A stretch of 64,000 bases of DNA from Babylonia areolata (lineage: Eukaryota > Mollusca > Gastropoda > Neogastropoda > Buccinidae), in the NCBI RefSeq assembly GCF_041734735.1, contig NC_134894.1:57275405-57339404 (forward strand), written 5' to 3'. Under the pieces are notes generated by a model. It made no database searches, was not told the DNA's origin, and saw only the letters and a program-made list of their open reading frames with translations. Below are positions 61,001 to 63,457 of this stretch, one piece after another; positions within the stretch are counted from its first letter, which is position 1; every line of letters begins with the position of its first letter. The translations under genes and the position numbers were made by a program.

Positions 61001-61516
61001 CCGACCACTAAGCCCATCTCAAGGCAATCGCCACATTAATACCTACTACAAGGGTAAAAAAGCAAACAATAAAAACAAGTCACCACTTTAAGCCTTCCAC
61101 TCAAAGTTTAAAAAAACCTTCCGTAGTTTAAAACCTTCAAATCTGATTTAAAATGTTCACTTCTTTCAAGAAGTCCATCAGCGCCCACGGAGGGGCATCG
61201 CGAAACAAGGTCTTCAAAGAAACCGCCGTGTAATGTCTGTGTCTAACGTCATGCAGATCCCAACAGTCAAGGAGCACGTGTTTCACGGTGAGAGGCTCAT
61301 CACAGGGATTACATTGAGGGGCCTCTTCCCCATTCAACAGGTAAGAATGAGTAAAAAAAAAAAAGAAAAAAAAAAGTGTGCCCCGCATGCAGTCTGCACA
61401 GCACAGATGTTACACTATGAAACAGCATTGTACAGCATGTGTTCAACACACACTTGTCACCATGGGTGCGTGTGGCAGGGCCAGCTGAGCAGGTGCTCTA
61501 CTTGGAACTTCATCAG
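26418..61516 (-). CDS. SH2-domain adaptor gene, SLP-76/BLNK/CLNK-like (3' part, multi-exon)
   Basis: This is the only host gene I can support. Exons at 61461-61516 (candidate), 59552-59589, 56810-56968, 54803-54856, 49178-49226, 44323-44355 (candidate), 37365-37404, 34261-34344, 32344-32411, 30271-30351, 27591-27788 and 26418-26537 are flanked by AG and GT dinucleotides on the minus strand. Phases join except between 44323-44355 and 37365-37404, where an exon is missing or a boundary is wrong. The product has proline-rich stretches, tyrosine motifs such as DDVYEIM and a C-terminal SH2 domain. That arrangement is known from SLP-76, BLNK and CLNK, cytosolic scaffolds phosphorylated by tyrosine kinases. 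In this family the SH2 domain binds a phosphotyrosine on a partner; the partner here is unknown. No SAM domain or start codon was found, so the N-terminus is missing. The family assignment is inferred from domain order and SH2 sequence alone; another single-SH2 adaptor is possible. Confidence 0.72.
26531..27310 (+). repeat. about 45-57-bp minisatellite overlapping a splice junction
   Basis: Units CAAAATGCTGTTCAGAATAA and TTGAATTCTTTTCAAGT repeat about 16 times. The first unit includes the acceptor and first seven bases of exon 26418-26537. Several units keep the CTGAACAG acceptor in reverse; others read CTGAACCTC. Confidence 0.92.
27591..27788 (-). CDS. central SH2 exon (YLIRKS)
   Basis: This 198-base exon encodes 66 residues and contains the SH2 core. 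[14 protein letters not shown] holds the arginine of the FLVR-type motif that contacts phosphotyrosine. [20 protein letters not shown] supplies the central strands, with the IR that also follows the strands in SLP-76 and [16 protein letters not shown] leads into the last exon. The stretch before the core ([16 protein letters not shown]) is longer than in typical SH2 domains. The donor is ACG|GTGAGTACTC. The acceptor GAGTTAAG has no pyrimidine tract and is built from a MITE end. An in-frame stop three codons upstream makes it the only acceptor that fits. Confidence 0.88.
27789..27840 (-). mobile_element. MITE terminal fragment abutting the SH2 exon
   Basis: TTAACTCACTCAGTACTGCC and a following CTCCTCT...CCACAGAC match the right end of the TTAA MITEs in reverse. 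The TTAA begins two bases from exon 27591-27788 and, with the next G, forms the AAG of that exon's 3' splice site. The other end of the element is not recognisable. Confidence 0.65.
27948..28332 (+). mobile_element. SINE-A copy (tRNA-headed)
   Basis: The head GACGGGCGCAATATCCGAGT carries a box A, and GGTTCGAATCA is the box B of RNA polymerase III. A family-specific body follows and the copy ends in AAG repeats. Flanking AGTCGGGGAC/AGTTGGGGAC is a target duplication with one mismatch. It lies in the SH2 intron upstream of exon 27591-27788. Confidence 0.88.
28750..29121 (+). mobile_element. repeat family F copy
   Basis: Contains TAACAGTAAATGCAGTTTGC, CAATATTGTTTTAAACAAGA and the CA-rich segment, ending ACACAAGTGAGTCAAA. 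It is flanked on both sides by AAAACTACCTAAGGCCC, which recurs at 28730 and 29125. Confidence 0.72.
29472..29695 (+). mobile_element. TTAA-flanked MITE
   Basis: Second copy, same length, with TTAA at 29468-29471 and 29696-29699. A few differences from the copy at 3132 show moderate divergence. It is in the SH2 intron between 27591-27788 and 30271-30351. Confidence 0.88.
29885..30226 (+). mobile_element. SINE-D copy (TG-rich body, TATTATT tail)
   Basis: The body TATGTGTACATAACTACATG, GTTAGGATAGCTGTTAGATA and a GT microsatellite are followed by TTTGTAAAGCACCTGGAGCA, TGTGCTATATAAGTATCCAT and a TTA tail. Other copies are at 53110-53481 and 55322-55757. No clear pol III box was found, so the class is uncertain. 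Confidence 0.72.
30271..30351 (-). CDS. first SH2 exon (WYHGKIS)
   Basis: This 81-base phase-0 exon encodes [20 protein letters not shown] followed by IFSREQK. The tryptophan-tyrosine-histidine-glycine start and following helix are the canonical opening of an SH2 domain. The acceptor is GTTGTGACAG and the donor AAG|GTCAGTAC. It joins in frame to 27591-27788 across an intron that carries two SINE copies and MITE remnants. Confidence 0.88.
30440..30700 (-). repeat. retroposon 3' end (GCGCTATATAAATACC, AAT tail)
   Basis: AATAATAATAATAATGGTAT followed by TTATATAGCGCTGG is the reverse of the TATATAAGTATCCAT-type ends of the SINE-A long form and SINE-D. It is probably another family of the same class. 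A similar end lies at 50510-50660. Confidence 0.5.
31960..32317 (+). mobile_element. SINE-A copy
   Basis: Full-length copy ending in AAG repeats, flanked by GATCCATCATC (31949-31959) and GATCAATCATC (32318-32328). Its box B is slightly altered (GGTTCAGATCA). It sits about 26 bases from the donor of exon 32344-32411. Confidence 0.9.
32344..32411 (-). CDS. alanine/proline linker exon of the SH2 adaptor
   Basis: Sixty-eight bases between TTTGTTCCAG and CCTGAG|GTGAGTATTTT. It encodes [17 protein letters not shown] followed by PATPE. The exon lies just before the SH2 domain, ends in phase 0, and joins 30271-30351 in frame. It is a flexible linker with no other motif. A SINE copy (31960-32317) is inserted only about 26 bases inside the following intron, close to the donor. 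Confidence 0.75.
32431..32828 (-). mobile_element. SINE-B copy
   Basis: Full-length reverse copy. Box B is GGTTCGAATCA, and the tail AAATAC repeats lie at 32431-32455. It is in the SH2 intron just upstream of exon 32344-32411, ending about 19 bases from the acceptor. Confidence 0.85.
33183..33450 (-). mobile_element. LINE C-terminal zinc-finger fragment
   Basis: Second copy of the family at 19127-19358, in an intron of the SH2 gene. The minus strand carries [10 protein letters not shown]-like and [10 protein letters not shown]-like sequence with frame breaks, ending at a conserved GACTCCATCATCATT-type boundary. It is 5'-truncated. Confidence 0.7.
34103..34229 (+). mobile_element. solo 3' domain of SINE-C family
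   Basis: Only the shared 3' domain is present, from CTCAAGGCCTGACAAAGCGC through GGTCAGGCATCTGCC to CGCCTCCTTGAGCTACTG and the AAACTG tail. It ends about 22 bases from the donor of exon 34261-34344. Its ending (GAGCTACTG) matches the 5S-headed copy more closely than the tRNA-headed ones. Confidence 0.8.
34261..34344 (-). CDS. proline-rich exon of the SH2 adaptor
   Basis: This 84-base exon starts after GGTGCAG and ends GGGTCT|GTGAGTATAT. It encodes [16 protein letters not shown] followed by [11 protein letters not shown]. The PLPPKP core fits an SH3-binding motif. Its one-base overhang joins the two-base start of 32344-32411 to give phenylalanine. The frame remains open upstream of the chosen acceptor into the pentanucleotide array, so a longer version beginning at 34440 is possible. 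A solo SINE tail ends about 22 bases inside the downstream intron. Confidence 0.72.
34430..36925 (+). repeat. 2.5-kb pentanucleotide array (TGTGC/TGTAC/TGTGT)
   Basis: The right part (35550-36925) is almost pure CTGTG/TTGTA/CTGTA pentamers with a higher-order unit marked by TACTGTACCGTGCTGTGCTG. The left part (34440-35550) has a unit of about 60 bases with an A-run and ATCTGTGTTGTGCTTTGCTG. Because the unit is five bases, a stop-free unit stays open for hundreds of codons. Confidence 0.95.
37365..37404 (-). CDS. linker exon of the SH2 adaptor
   Basis: Forty bases between GTTTGCCTTTCAG and CAAC|GTAAGTACAC. In phase 0 it reads [13 protein letters not shown] and leaves one base, which completes an arginine codon with the exon at 34261-34344. 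Both splice sites are strong. In phase 1 it would also be open, but that requires a different acceptor in the next exon and gives a cysteine-rich, less linker-like peptide. A long CA repeat begins about 30 bases inside the following intron. Confidence 0.6.
37474..37900 (+). mobile_element. SINE-B copy
   Basis: Full-length forward copy from TGTGGAGTGGTGGCCTAGAG to AAATACAAATACAAAAAC. Box B GGTTCGAATCA is intact. It is intronic in the SH2 gene, about 70 bases upstream in transcript sense of exon 37365-37404. Confidence 0.87.
38895..39022 (+). mobile_element. retroposon 3' end with TTGTA tail
   Basis: A conserved-looking 3' segment (CCAATCAGATTAATAAAG) is followed by tandem ATTGT units. This is the usual end of a mollusc non-LTR element. 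No coding sequence can be read upstream, where only AT-rich DNA with an internal duplication of about 55 bases (38690-38800) is seen. Confidence 0.4.
39208..39392 (+). repeat. GT and TA microsatellites around a transposon-end remnant
   Basis: GT at 39209-39260, then TA at 39288-39328 and 39365-39391. Between the TA tracts, CGAGGGTCATTCAATAAATA (39331-39350) resembles the terminal sequence of mariner-like elements. Confidence 0.7.
39393..41261. other. intronic sequence, mostly unassigned
   Basis: Contains microsatellites (40045-40190, 40890-41110) and an ATAGCGC-type repeat end near 39480. The missing phase-1-to-phase-0 exon of the SH2 gene must lie somewhere in 37.4-44.3 kb, but I could not pick it out. 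Confidence 0.45.
40045..40190 (+). repeat. GA, CA and GT microsatellites
   Basis: Alternating GA, CA, AGAC and GT repeats. Intronic in the SH2 gene. Confidence 0.85.
41262..41540 (-). mobile_element. SINE-A copy, old
   Basis: Diverged reverse copy recognisable from GGGCTTTTTACGTG, GGGTATGTTCATGTTTCCA and CTGACCTGGGAGATC. The box B is degraded. It is intronic in the SH2 gene. Confidence 0.6.
41945..43290 (+). mobile_element. LINE RT fragment split by a nested LINE insertion
   Basis: The first part (41945-42063) reads [20 protein letters not shown] and [11 protein letters not shown], with FADE at the catalytic position. After an insertion (42064-42430) the same protein resumes [61 protein letters not shown] and ends with a degenerate finger [20 protein letters not shown]. 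There are several frame changes around 42700-42860. It is a dead 5'-truncated copy in an intron of the SH2 gene. Confidence 0.85.
42064..42430 (-). mobile_element. L1-like LINE 3' end nested in another LINE
   Basis: The minus strand begins [20 protein letters not shown], continues [20 protein letters not shown] and ends [11 protein letters not shown] with TGA. The CxxC...HF...C pattern is the zf-RVT-type C-terminal domain of L1-like LINEs. The 3' end carries a tandem TTGTTC tail at 42066-42082. The insertion interrupts the RT of the host LINE between GLT and KTNVMGQD. Confidence 0.82.
43795..44120 (+). repeat. TA and CA microsatellite cluster
   Basis: TA at 43797-43830, 44006-44026 and 44044-44061, and CA at 44066-44114. 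G-rich tract at 43912-43935. Confidence 0.88.
44323..44355 (-). CDS. candidate small exon with a tyrosine
   Basis: Thirty-three bases follow a long pyrimidine-rich stretch ending CTTTCTCAG and precede GAAC|GTAAGGTATAC. Joined to the phase-1 end of 49178-49226 it reads [11 protein letters not shown] and again ends in phase 1. The splice sites are good, but the exon is small and phase 1 does not fit the following exon at 37365-37404. Either a further exon lies between 37.4 and 44.3 kb or this is a false call. Confidence 0.4.
44553..45096 (+). mobile_element. repeat family F copy, long
   Basis: Begins AAGACTCACTTGTGATACAC and ends CACAAGTGAGTC, giving inverted termini around GACTCACTTGTG. It is longer than the copy at 49626 because an extra left segment (44575-44820) is retained. 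It looks like a non-autonomous DNA element. No transposase is visible. Confidence 0.7.
45424..46310 (+). mobile_element. L1/Tx1-like LINE 3' end
   Basis: Two overlapping frames give [20 protein letters not shown] followed, after a slip in an A-run near 45660, by [20 protein letters not shown]. The zf-RVT domain follows ([29 protein letters not shown]) and the protein ends [10 protein letters not shown]. About 150 bases of 3' sequence end in an A-rich tail near 46310. It is intronic in the SH2 gene and dead. Confidence 0.82.
46385..46610 (+). repeat. 43-bp tandem repeat
   Basis: Five units of AAACCTAGATCATGGCATGA followed by TTCTGATATACGCTGGCATA. Intronic. Confidence 0.9.
46780..47012 (+). 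repeat. about 78-bp tandem repeat
   Basis: Three units of AAGTCAAGATAATTGTCTGA, AATCATGGGAATGCAAATTA and AAATCAAAATACAATATTTT. Intronic. Confidence 0.88.
47066..47468 (+). mobile_element. SINE-C copy, full length
   Basis: The head GGTGGCAGAATGGTTAAGAC and box B GGTTCGAATCC are intact. The body and 3' domain are followed by AAACTG units. ACAGAACCAG flanks both sides (47056-47065 and 47469-47478). Confidence 0.92.
47907..48269 (+). mobile_element. SINE-A copy
   Basis: Full-length copy with a 14-base target duplication, AGTCCATGATATCC on the left and AGTCTATGATATCC on the right. Intact box A and box B suggest recent insertion. It is intronic in the SH2 gene. Confidence 0.92.
48270..49177. other. 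intronic unassigned sequence
   Basis: A plus-strand open frame at 48543-49076 ends in an A-run and a low-complexity tail. It has no recognisable domain and I do not call it a gene. Confidence 0.45.
49178..49226 (-). CDS. tyrosine-motif exon (AEYLHPE) of the SH2 adaptor
   Basis: Forty-nine bases between GACCGTAG and CCAA|GTAAGTTAC. In the phase set by the preceding exon it reads [16 protein letters not shown] and ends in phase 1. The tyrosine after acidic residues is a second possible phosphorylation site. One other frame also stays open, so the reading rests on phase continuity with 54803-54856. It cannot join 37365-37404 directly. Confidence 0.6.
49626..49917 (+). mobile_element. repeat family F copy, short
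   Basis: The same termini (GACTCACTTGTGATACAC and ACACAAGTGAGTC inverted) bound a 292-base copy that lacks the left segment of 44553-45096. The GGTTAAAACATAGACTC near its right end is the empty site for the MITE seen at 3132. Confidence 0.75.
50208..50430 (+). mobile_element. TTAA-flanked MITE
   Basis: Third copy, with TTAA at 50204-50207 and 50431-50434. The left terminus is slightly decayed (CTCTTTCCATACG). It is intronic in the SH2 gene. Confidence 0.87.
50925..51247 (-). mobile_element. repeat family E copy (about 320 bp)
   Basis: Shares about 280 bases with 63600-63876: CAATGGTTTCTCCAGTCAG, GGCTGCAGCACTAAGAGCC (reverse) and CGACTATTTGGGCTAG (reverse). No terminal inverted repeats or pol III boxes are obvious. 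The family is unrecognised. Confidence 0.7.
51751..51803 (+). repeat. CA microsatellite
   Basis: Uninterrupted CA of about 50 bases. The surrounding 51250-52090 intronic sequence shows nothing else recognisable. Confidence 0.9.
52092..52497 (+). repeat. 88-bp tandem repeat ending in a hairpin
   Basis: Four units of ATTAACAAATAGTAAAGAGT, TCCATTCACAAGGTACACAA and GCTTACGCTACCGATTCAGC. The last unit is followed by an inverted copy of its second half, so 52381-52436 and 52441-52497 can pair with a loop of about four bases. Confidence 0.88.
52500..52885 (+). repeat. about 125-bp tandem repeat with A-runs
   Basis: Three units of GAGTTACCCTGATTTATGTT, AAGACTTCCATGAACAG plus an A-run, and TATTGCGTAGACTTTTCATA. 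The A-run varies from 11 to about 37. Confidence 0.9.
53110..53481 (+). mobile_element. SINE-D copy
   Basis: Close match to the copy at 29885-30226. The internal GT microsatellite has expanded to about 75 bases (53274-53347). It ends in a TTA tail and is intronic in the SH2 gene. Confidence 0.75.
53795..54080 (+). repeat. CA/TG-rich cluster
   Basis: CA at 53799-53832, CA at 53949-53970, GT at 53994-54014 and CGTG units to 54050. No gene. Confidence 0.85.
54155..54575 (+). mobile_element. SINE-C copy, full length
   Basis: Nearly identical to the copy at 47066-47468, with a four-base CACT duplication in the body. The tail has several AAACTG units. Intact pol III boxes and high identity suggest recent activity. 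Confidence 0.9.
54803..54856 (-). CDS. tyrosine-motif exon (DDVYEIM) of the SH2 adaptor
   Basis: This 54-base phase-0 exon has a textbook acceptor (TTGTTTCAG) and donor (GAG|GTAAGTTAC). It encodes [18 protein letters not shown]. The acidic residues before the tyrosine and the YEIM core resemble the acidic phosphotyrosine motifs near the N-terminus of SLP-76 and BLNK, which become SH2 docking sites after phosphorylation by Syk-family kinases. That role is known for the vertebrate family and only inferred here. The exon joins in phase to 56810-56968 and to 49178-49226. Confidence 0.75.
54909..55045 (+). repeat. CA microsatellite with ACATAC interruptions
   Basis: Long interrupted CA tract starting about 50 bases upstream, in transcript sense, of the acceptor of exon 54803-54856. 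Confidence 0.9.
55322..55757 (-). mobile_element. SINE-D copy inserted in an old SINE-C
   Basis: Reverse copy with the AAT tail at 55322-55338 and the GT repeat at 55451-55476. GAAGTTTTT on the left and GGAGTTTTT on the right look like a diverged target duplication. The extra 55640-55757 part may be the 5' end of the family. Confidence 0.7.
55914..56235 (-). mobile_element. SINE-A copy inserted in an older SINE
   Basis: Reverse-oriented copy with an internal deletion of about 45 bases in the middle of the body. It is flanked by TTTTCCAGTC at 55904-55913 and 56236-56245. The host sequence on both sides is an older SINE-C copy. Confidence 0.9.
56360..56800 (+). repeat. CA/CCA/C-rich tract
   Basis: About 440 bases of CA, CCA and C-run sequence immediately downstream of the donor of exon 56810-56968 on the gene strand, where it reads as GT/GGT/G-runs. 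Long open frames here are composition artefacts. Confidence 0.85.
56810..56968 (-). CDS. proline-rich exon of the SH2 adaptor
   Basis: This 159-base exon encodes 53 residues. It opens [16 protein letters not shown], continues through a tyrosine in RPSYMNSH, then a run of six prolines, an alanine run, and ends RPVQHA. Polyproline segments of this kind are ligands for SH3 or EVH1 domains in adaptor proteins. The donor is CACGCT|GTGAGTGG. Two acceptors are possible, CCTCAG|GAT (used here, phase 0) and TACAG eight bases further upstream, which would need a phase-1 partner. The alanine run is encoded by repeated GCT codons, so its length may vary between alleles. A CA repeat and a run of about 20 C (56762-56782) lie just inside the following intron. 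Confidence 0.68.
57130..57300 (+). repeat. CA-rich duplicated tract
   Basis: ACAAACCCATGCACATGTAT and ACAAACCCATGCTCATGTAT form two units with CA repeats between them. Confidence 0.8.
57430..57680 (-). mobile_element. L1-like LINE zf-RVT fragment
   Basis: The minus strand reads [36 protein letters not shown] and [17 protein letters not shown] before a poly-T tract on the plus strand. The C...H pattern with HFIMKCPKY matches the C-terminal domain of L1-like LINEs. The copy is short and interrupted. Confidence 0.6.
57721..58063 (-). repeat. left arm of a large inverted repeat
   Basis: TGCTGCCCCATCATCTGCGC starts an arm that matches 58775-59143 in reverse over about 340 bases. Shared blocks include TAATGGCTTAGTCG and GAGACCGCCACCAC. 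A T-rich tail precedes it on the plus strand, so it looks like a retroposed copy with its 3' end at 57721. The family is unrecognised. Confidence 0.8.
58190..58545 (-). mobile_element. LINE C-terminal zinc-finger fragment
   Basis: Third and best copy. The minus strand reads [60 protein letters not shown], then CCASRIG before a frame slip; the other frame continues [18 protein letters not shown]. It sits between the two inverted arms at 57721-58063 and 58775-59143. Confidence 0.78.
58775..59143 (+). repeat. right arm of a large inverted repeat
   Basis: Inverse partner of 57721-58063, ending GATGATGGGGCAGCA followed by CAA repeats. The spacer of about 710 bases contains a LINE zinc-finger fragment. 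The two tails point outward. Confidence 0.8.
59552..59589 (-). CDS. small exon of the SH2 adaptor gene
   Basis: Thirty-eight bases between TTCTTAG and a strong GTGAGTATTTT donor. After two bases finishing a split codon it reads [12 protein letters not shown] and ends in phase 0. That matches the phase-0 start of the exon at 56810-56968. The polypyrimidine tract is weak, and a CA/GT repeat lies about 30 bases upstream in transcript sense. The exon is too short to carry a motif. It is supported mainly by the donor and by phase agreement. Confidence 0.5.
60283..60690 (+). repeat. about 37-bp tandem repeat
   Basis: About eleven units of GCTGGGTCGTGCGAGCGATC with TTTGCAATGCTAAGTCT; later units carry GGGTCACGTGAGCG. 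It lies between two candidate exons of the SH2 gene. Confidence 0.92.
60680..60885 (+). repeat. about 71-bp tandem repeat
   Basis: Three units of TTTGTGTGATGAACGGTTCC, TTAGGCAACATTCTTAACGC and AAATCCGCACTGCTAAGTC. It is contiguous with the 37-bp array and shares the CTAAGTCTGC joint. Confidence 0.88.
60963..61360 (-). mobile_element. LINE 3' end with CATTT tail
   Basis: The minus strand reads [40 protein letters not shown] and [11 protein letters not shown], then a stop. This is the terminal CxxC...H...C domain of Jockey-like LINEs. The 3' region ends GGCGAGGCTCTAAGCACC followed by a CATTT tandem tail at 60966-60982. The 5' end is an A-run at 61351-61376. Confidence 0.8.
61461..61516 (-). 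CDS. candidate exon, proline/alanine-rich linker of the SH2 adaptor
   Basis: A good acceptor (CAGTATTTTAG) precedes 56 bases that read, after two bases completing a split codon, [25 protein letters not shown] donor gives phase 0. A second donor seven bases further, GTGTGT, would give phase 1 and join in frame to the exon at 59552-59589. The composition fits the proline-rich linker of the downstream exons, but the segment is short and has no recognisable motif. The next exon needs a phase-1 partner, so the weaker donor or a skipped exon must be assumed. It could be a chance open stretch. Confidence 0.35.
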
Positions 61517-61696
61517 CTAAAATACTGGCTTGTCAAGCACTTGTGAAATGCACATAAAGGACTTGTGTCCTCTTCCATCGGACAAGCAAAAGCTCCGAAG
61601 ATGTATCACATAAATTTTGGTGGCCACGGTATGGATCTGTTTAAGTGTTCGATTTGCTTGGTAAGCAAATCCTGCCACCTTTCCTGCCATCATAGT

Positions 61697-61948
61697 GTTA
61701 GAAATATACAAAATAGTCATACACATAAAATGTTACATGTCTGTCTGAGTGTGTATGTGTGCGTGCCTGAAACCTGACTGAATGACACAGGAAACGAATG
61801 ATGAGCACCCAGTGGCAGCTGTCAGTCGGCTCTACCCAGGTAGGCAGCCTGTTGTGCAAGCGATCCAGTGTTTGTAAAAAAAGCTTAGAGCTTGGTCTCC
61901 AACCGAGGATAGGTGTTATATACGTATCCATATCATTCATTCATTCAT
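61697..61948 (+). mobile_element. SINE-A long-form 3' module
   Basis: Matches the module at 9845-10080: CATGTCTGTCTGAGTGTGTA, then CGAATGATGAGCACCCAGT, ending GTATCCATATC and a CATT tail. The head is truncated. It abuts the LINE terminus starting at 61955. Confidence 0.7.
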
Positions 61949-61954
61949 CAGGAG

Positions 61955-62440
61955 GAGGACAGGCTACACCTGGAGACAGCTGGAGCACCTGGCACAGGAC
62001 TGGGATGGCTGGAGAGCACTGGTTGGTAGACTATGTCCCAGACGGGACATCTTCTTCTGCGTTCACTCGTATGCACACGAGTGGGCTTTTACGTGTATGA
62101 CCGTTTTTACCCCGCCATGTAGGCAGCCATACTCCGTTTTCGGGGGTGTGCATGCTGGGTATGTTCTTGTTTCCATAACCCACCGAACGCTGACATGGAT
62201 TACAGGATCTTTAACGTGCGTATTTCATCTTCTGCTTGCATATACACACGAAGGGGGTTCAGGCACTAGCAGGTCTGCACATATGTTGACCTGGGAGATC
62301 GTATAAATCTCCACCCTTTACCCACCAGGCGCCATCACCGTGATTCGAACCCGGGACCCTCAGATTGACAGTCCAACGCTTTAACCACTCGGCTATTGCA
62401 CCCGTCAACCAGACGGGACAACAGACAAAGGTGAGATGAG
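61955..62440 (+). mobile_element. LINE ORF2 terminus interrupted by a SINE
   Basis: The plus strand reads RRTGYTWRQLEHLAQDWDGW and RALVGRLCPRRD, then a SINE inserts (62050-62408). The remaining residues NRQR and a TGA follow the SINE. The WRxLV..LCPRR ending is common in LINE proteins. The insertion is marked by a 12-base target duplication. Confidence 0.65.
62050..62408 (-). mobile_element. SINE-A copy inserted in a LINE terminus
   Basis: Full-length reverse copy flanked by CCAGACGGGACA at 62038-62049 and 62409-62420, a perfect 12-base duplication. It interrupts the last codons of a LINE ORF. Confidence 0.92.
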
Positions 62441-62680
62441 GTGATGTCGAAGAATCTGACTTCCTCGTACAGTTTTTTTTTCATCTCATAACTTCCAAGG
62501 CTTCTGTGAACTTTCTCCTTGCGCTTGCTGTTGATGTCTTGATCGGTTGATTTTGATTTTTTTTTTTCTTACAAAATCTTGCAATCAGCAGCTTCTGTGC
62601 ATGGAAAACATAGTGTTGAGAAAAATGAGGTGGAATAATCCAATCTACCCAACATCTGTGAAGCACCATCTGCAATACAC

Positions 62681-62942
62681 CAACGCCAACGGCCATACCA
62701 CGTTGAAAACACCGGTTCCCGTCCGATCACCGAAGTTAAGCAACGTCGGGCCCGGTTAGTACTTGGATGGGTGACCGCCCGGGAACACCGGGTGCTGTTG
62801 GCATTCCTTTCTCAAGGCCTGACTAAGCGCGTTGGGTTACGCTGCTGGTCAGGCATCTGCTTGGCAGATGTGGTGTAGCGTATATGGATTTGTCTGAACG
62901 CAGTGACGCCTCCTTGAGCTACTGAATACTGAAAACTGAAAC
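62681..62942 (+). mobile_element. 5S rRNA-headed SINE sharing the SINE-C tail
   Basis: The 5S-like head is joined to the 3' domain also used by SINE-C (GACTAAGCGCGTTGGGTTAC, GGTCAGGCATCTGCTTGGC, CGCCTCCTTGAG) and an AAACTG-like tail. TGCAATACAC occurs at 62671-62680 and 62943-62952 as the target duplication. It is a complete retroposed unit. Confidence 0.88.
62685..62802 (+). rRNA. 5S rRNA-like sequence (head of a SINE)
   Basis: These 118 bases match animal 5S rRNA: ACCACGTTGAAAACACCGGT, CCGATCACCGAAGTTAAGCA, TTAGTACTTGGATGGGTGAC. The ends GCCAAC and GTTGGC pair, and the internal promoter regions (box A, intermediate element, box C) look intact. It is followed directly by a SINE 3' domain and not by a T-run terminator. 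I therefore read it as the pol III head of a SINE and not a functional 5S gene. Confidence 0.85.
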
Positions 62943-63457
62943 TGCAATACACATGACACAAGAACTAAGTCTTCCTTATCGAAGGAATGCCACCAAAACA
63001 CCAGAAGCTTGAGAAAAAAAAAATCTCATGAAGAAACTGAAAAGTCACACTGCAGTAAAAATCAAGGATTTGCAGGTAAAAACTTTTTTGCTTCCTTGTT
63101 AAAAGCATAAACATTGTCATCACCACCATAAATGTGAAACATCTTTCAGTCAATGAGGTAGAATTCCCTCTTCTCGTTAAATGAAAAGGGTAGAACACAA
63201 GAAGACTGCAAACAACAGACTAAAATTTCATTTCAAAGAACAGGAAAGAACCAAGAAAATACAGAGCTTTTTGTATCTAAAAATGTGAAAATTAACAGAA
63301 AGTGCACAGTAAAATTACACAGTTATCTAAAGGAGCAATTTTCAATTGATCAGTACAAAACAAACCATGGCTGCAGATCAGCTTCCAACATCATCCCATA
63401 GGATACAGCATGCACACCACTTGTTTATTCAATTCCTGAACCATTCCATTTTGATAA

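Noticed and set aside
62685-62802. Functional 5S rRNA gene
   Set aside because: No T-run terminator after the 5S part. It continues into a SINE 3' domain and the whole unit has target duplications.
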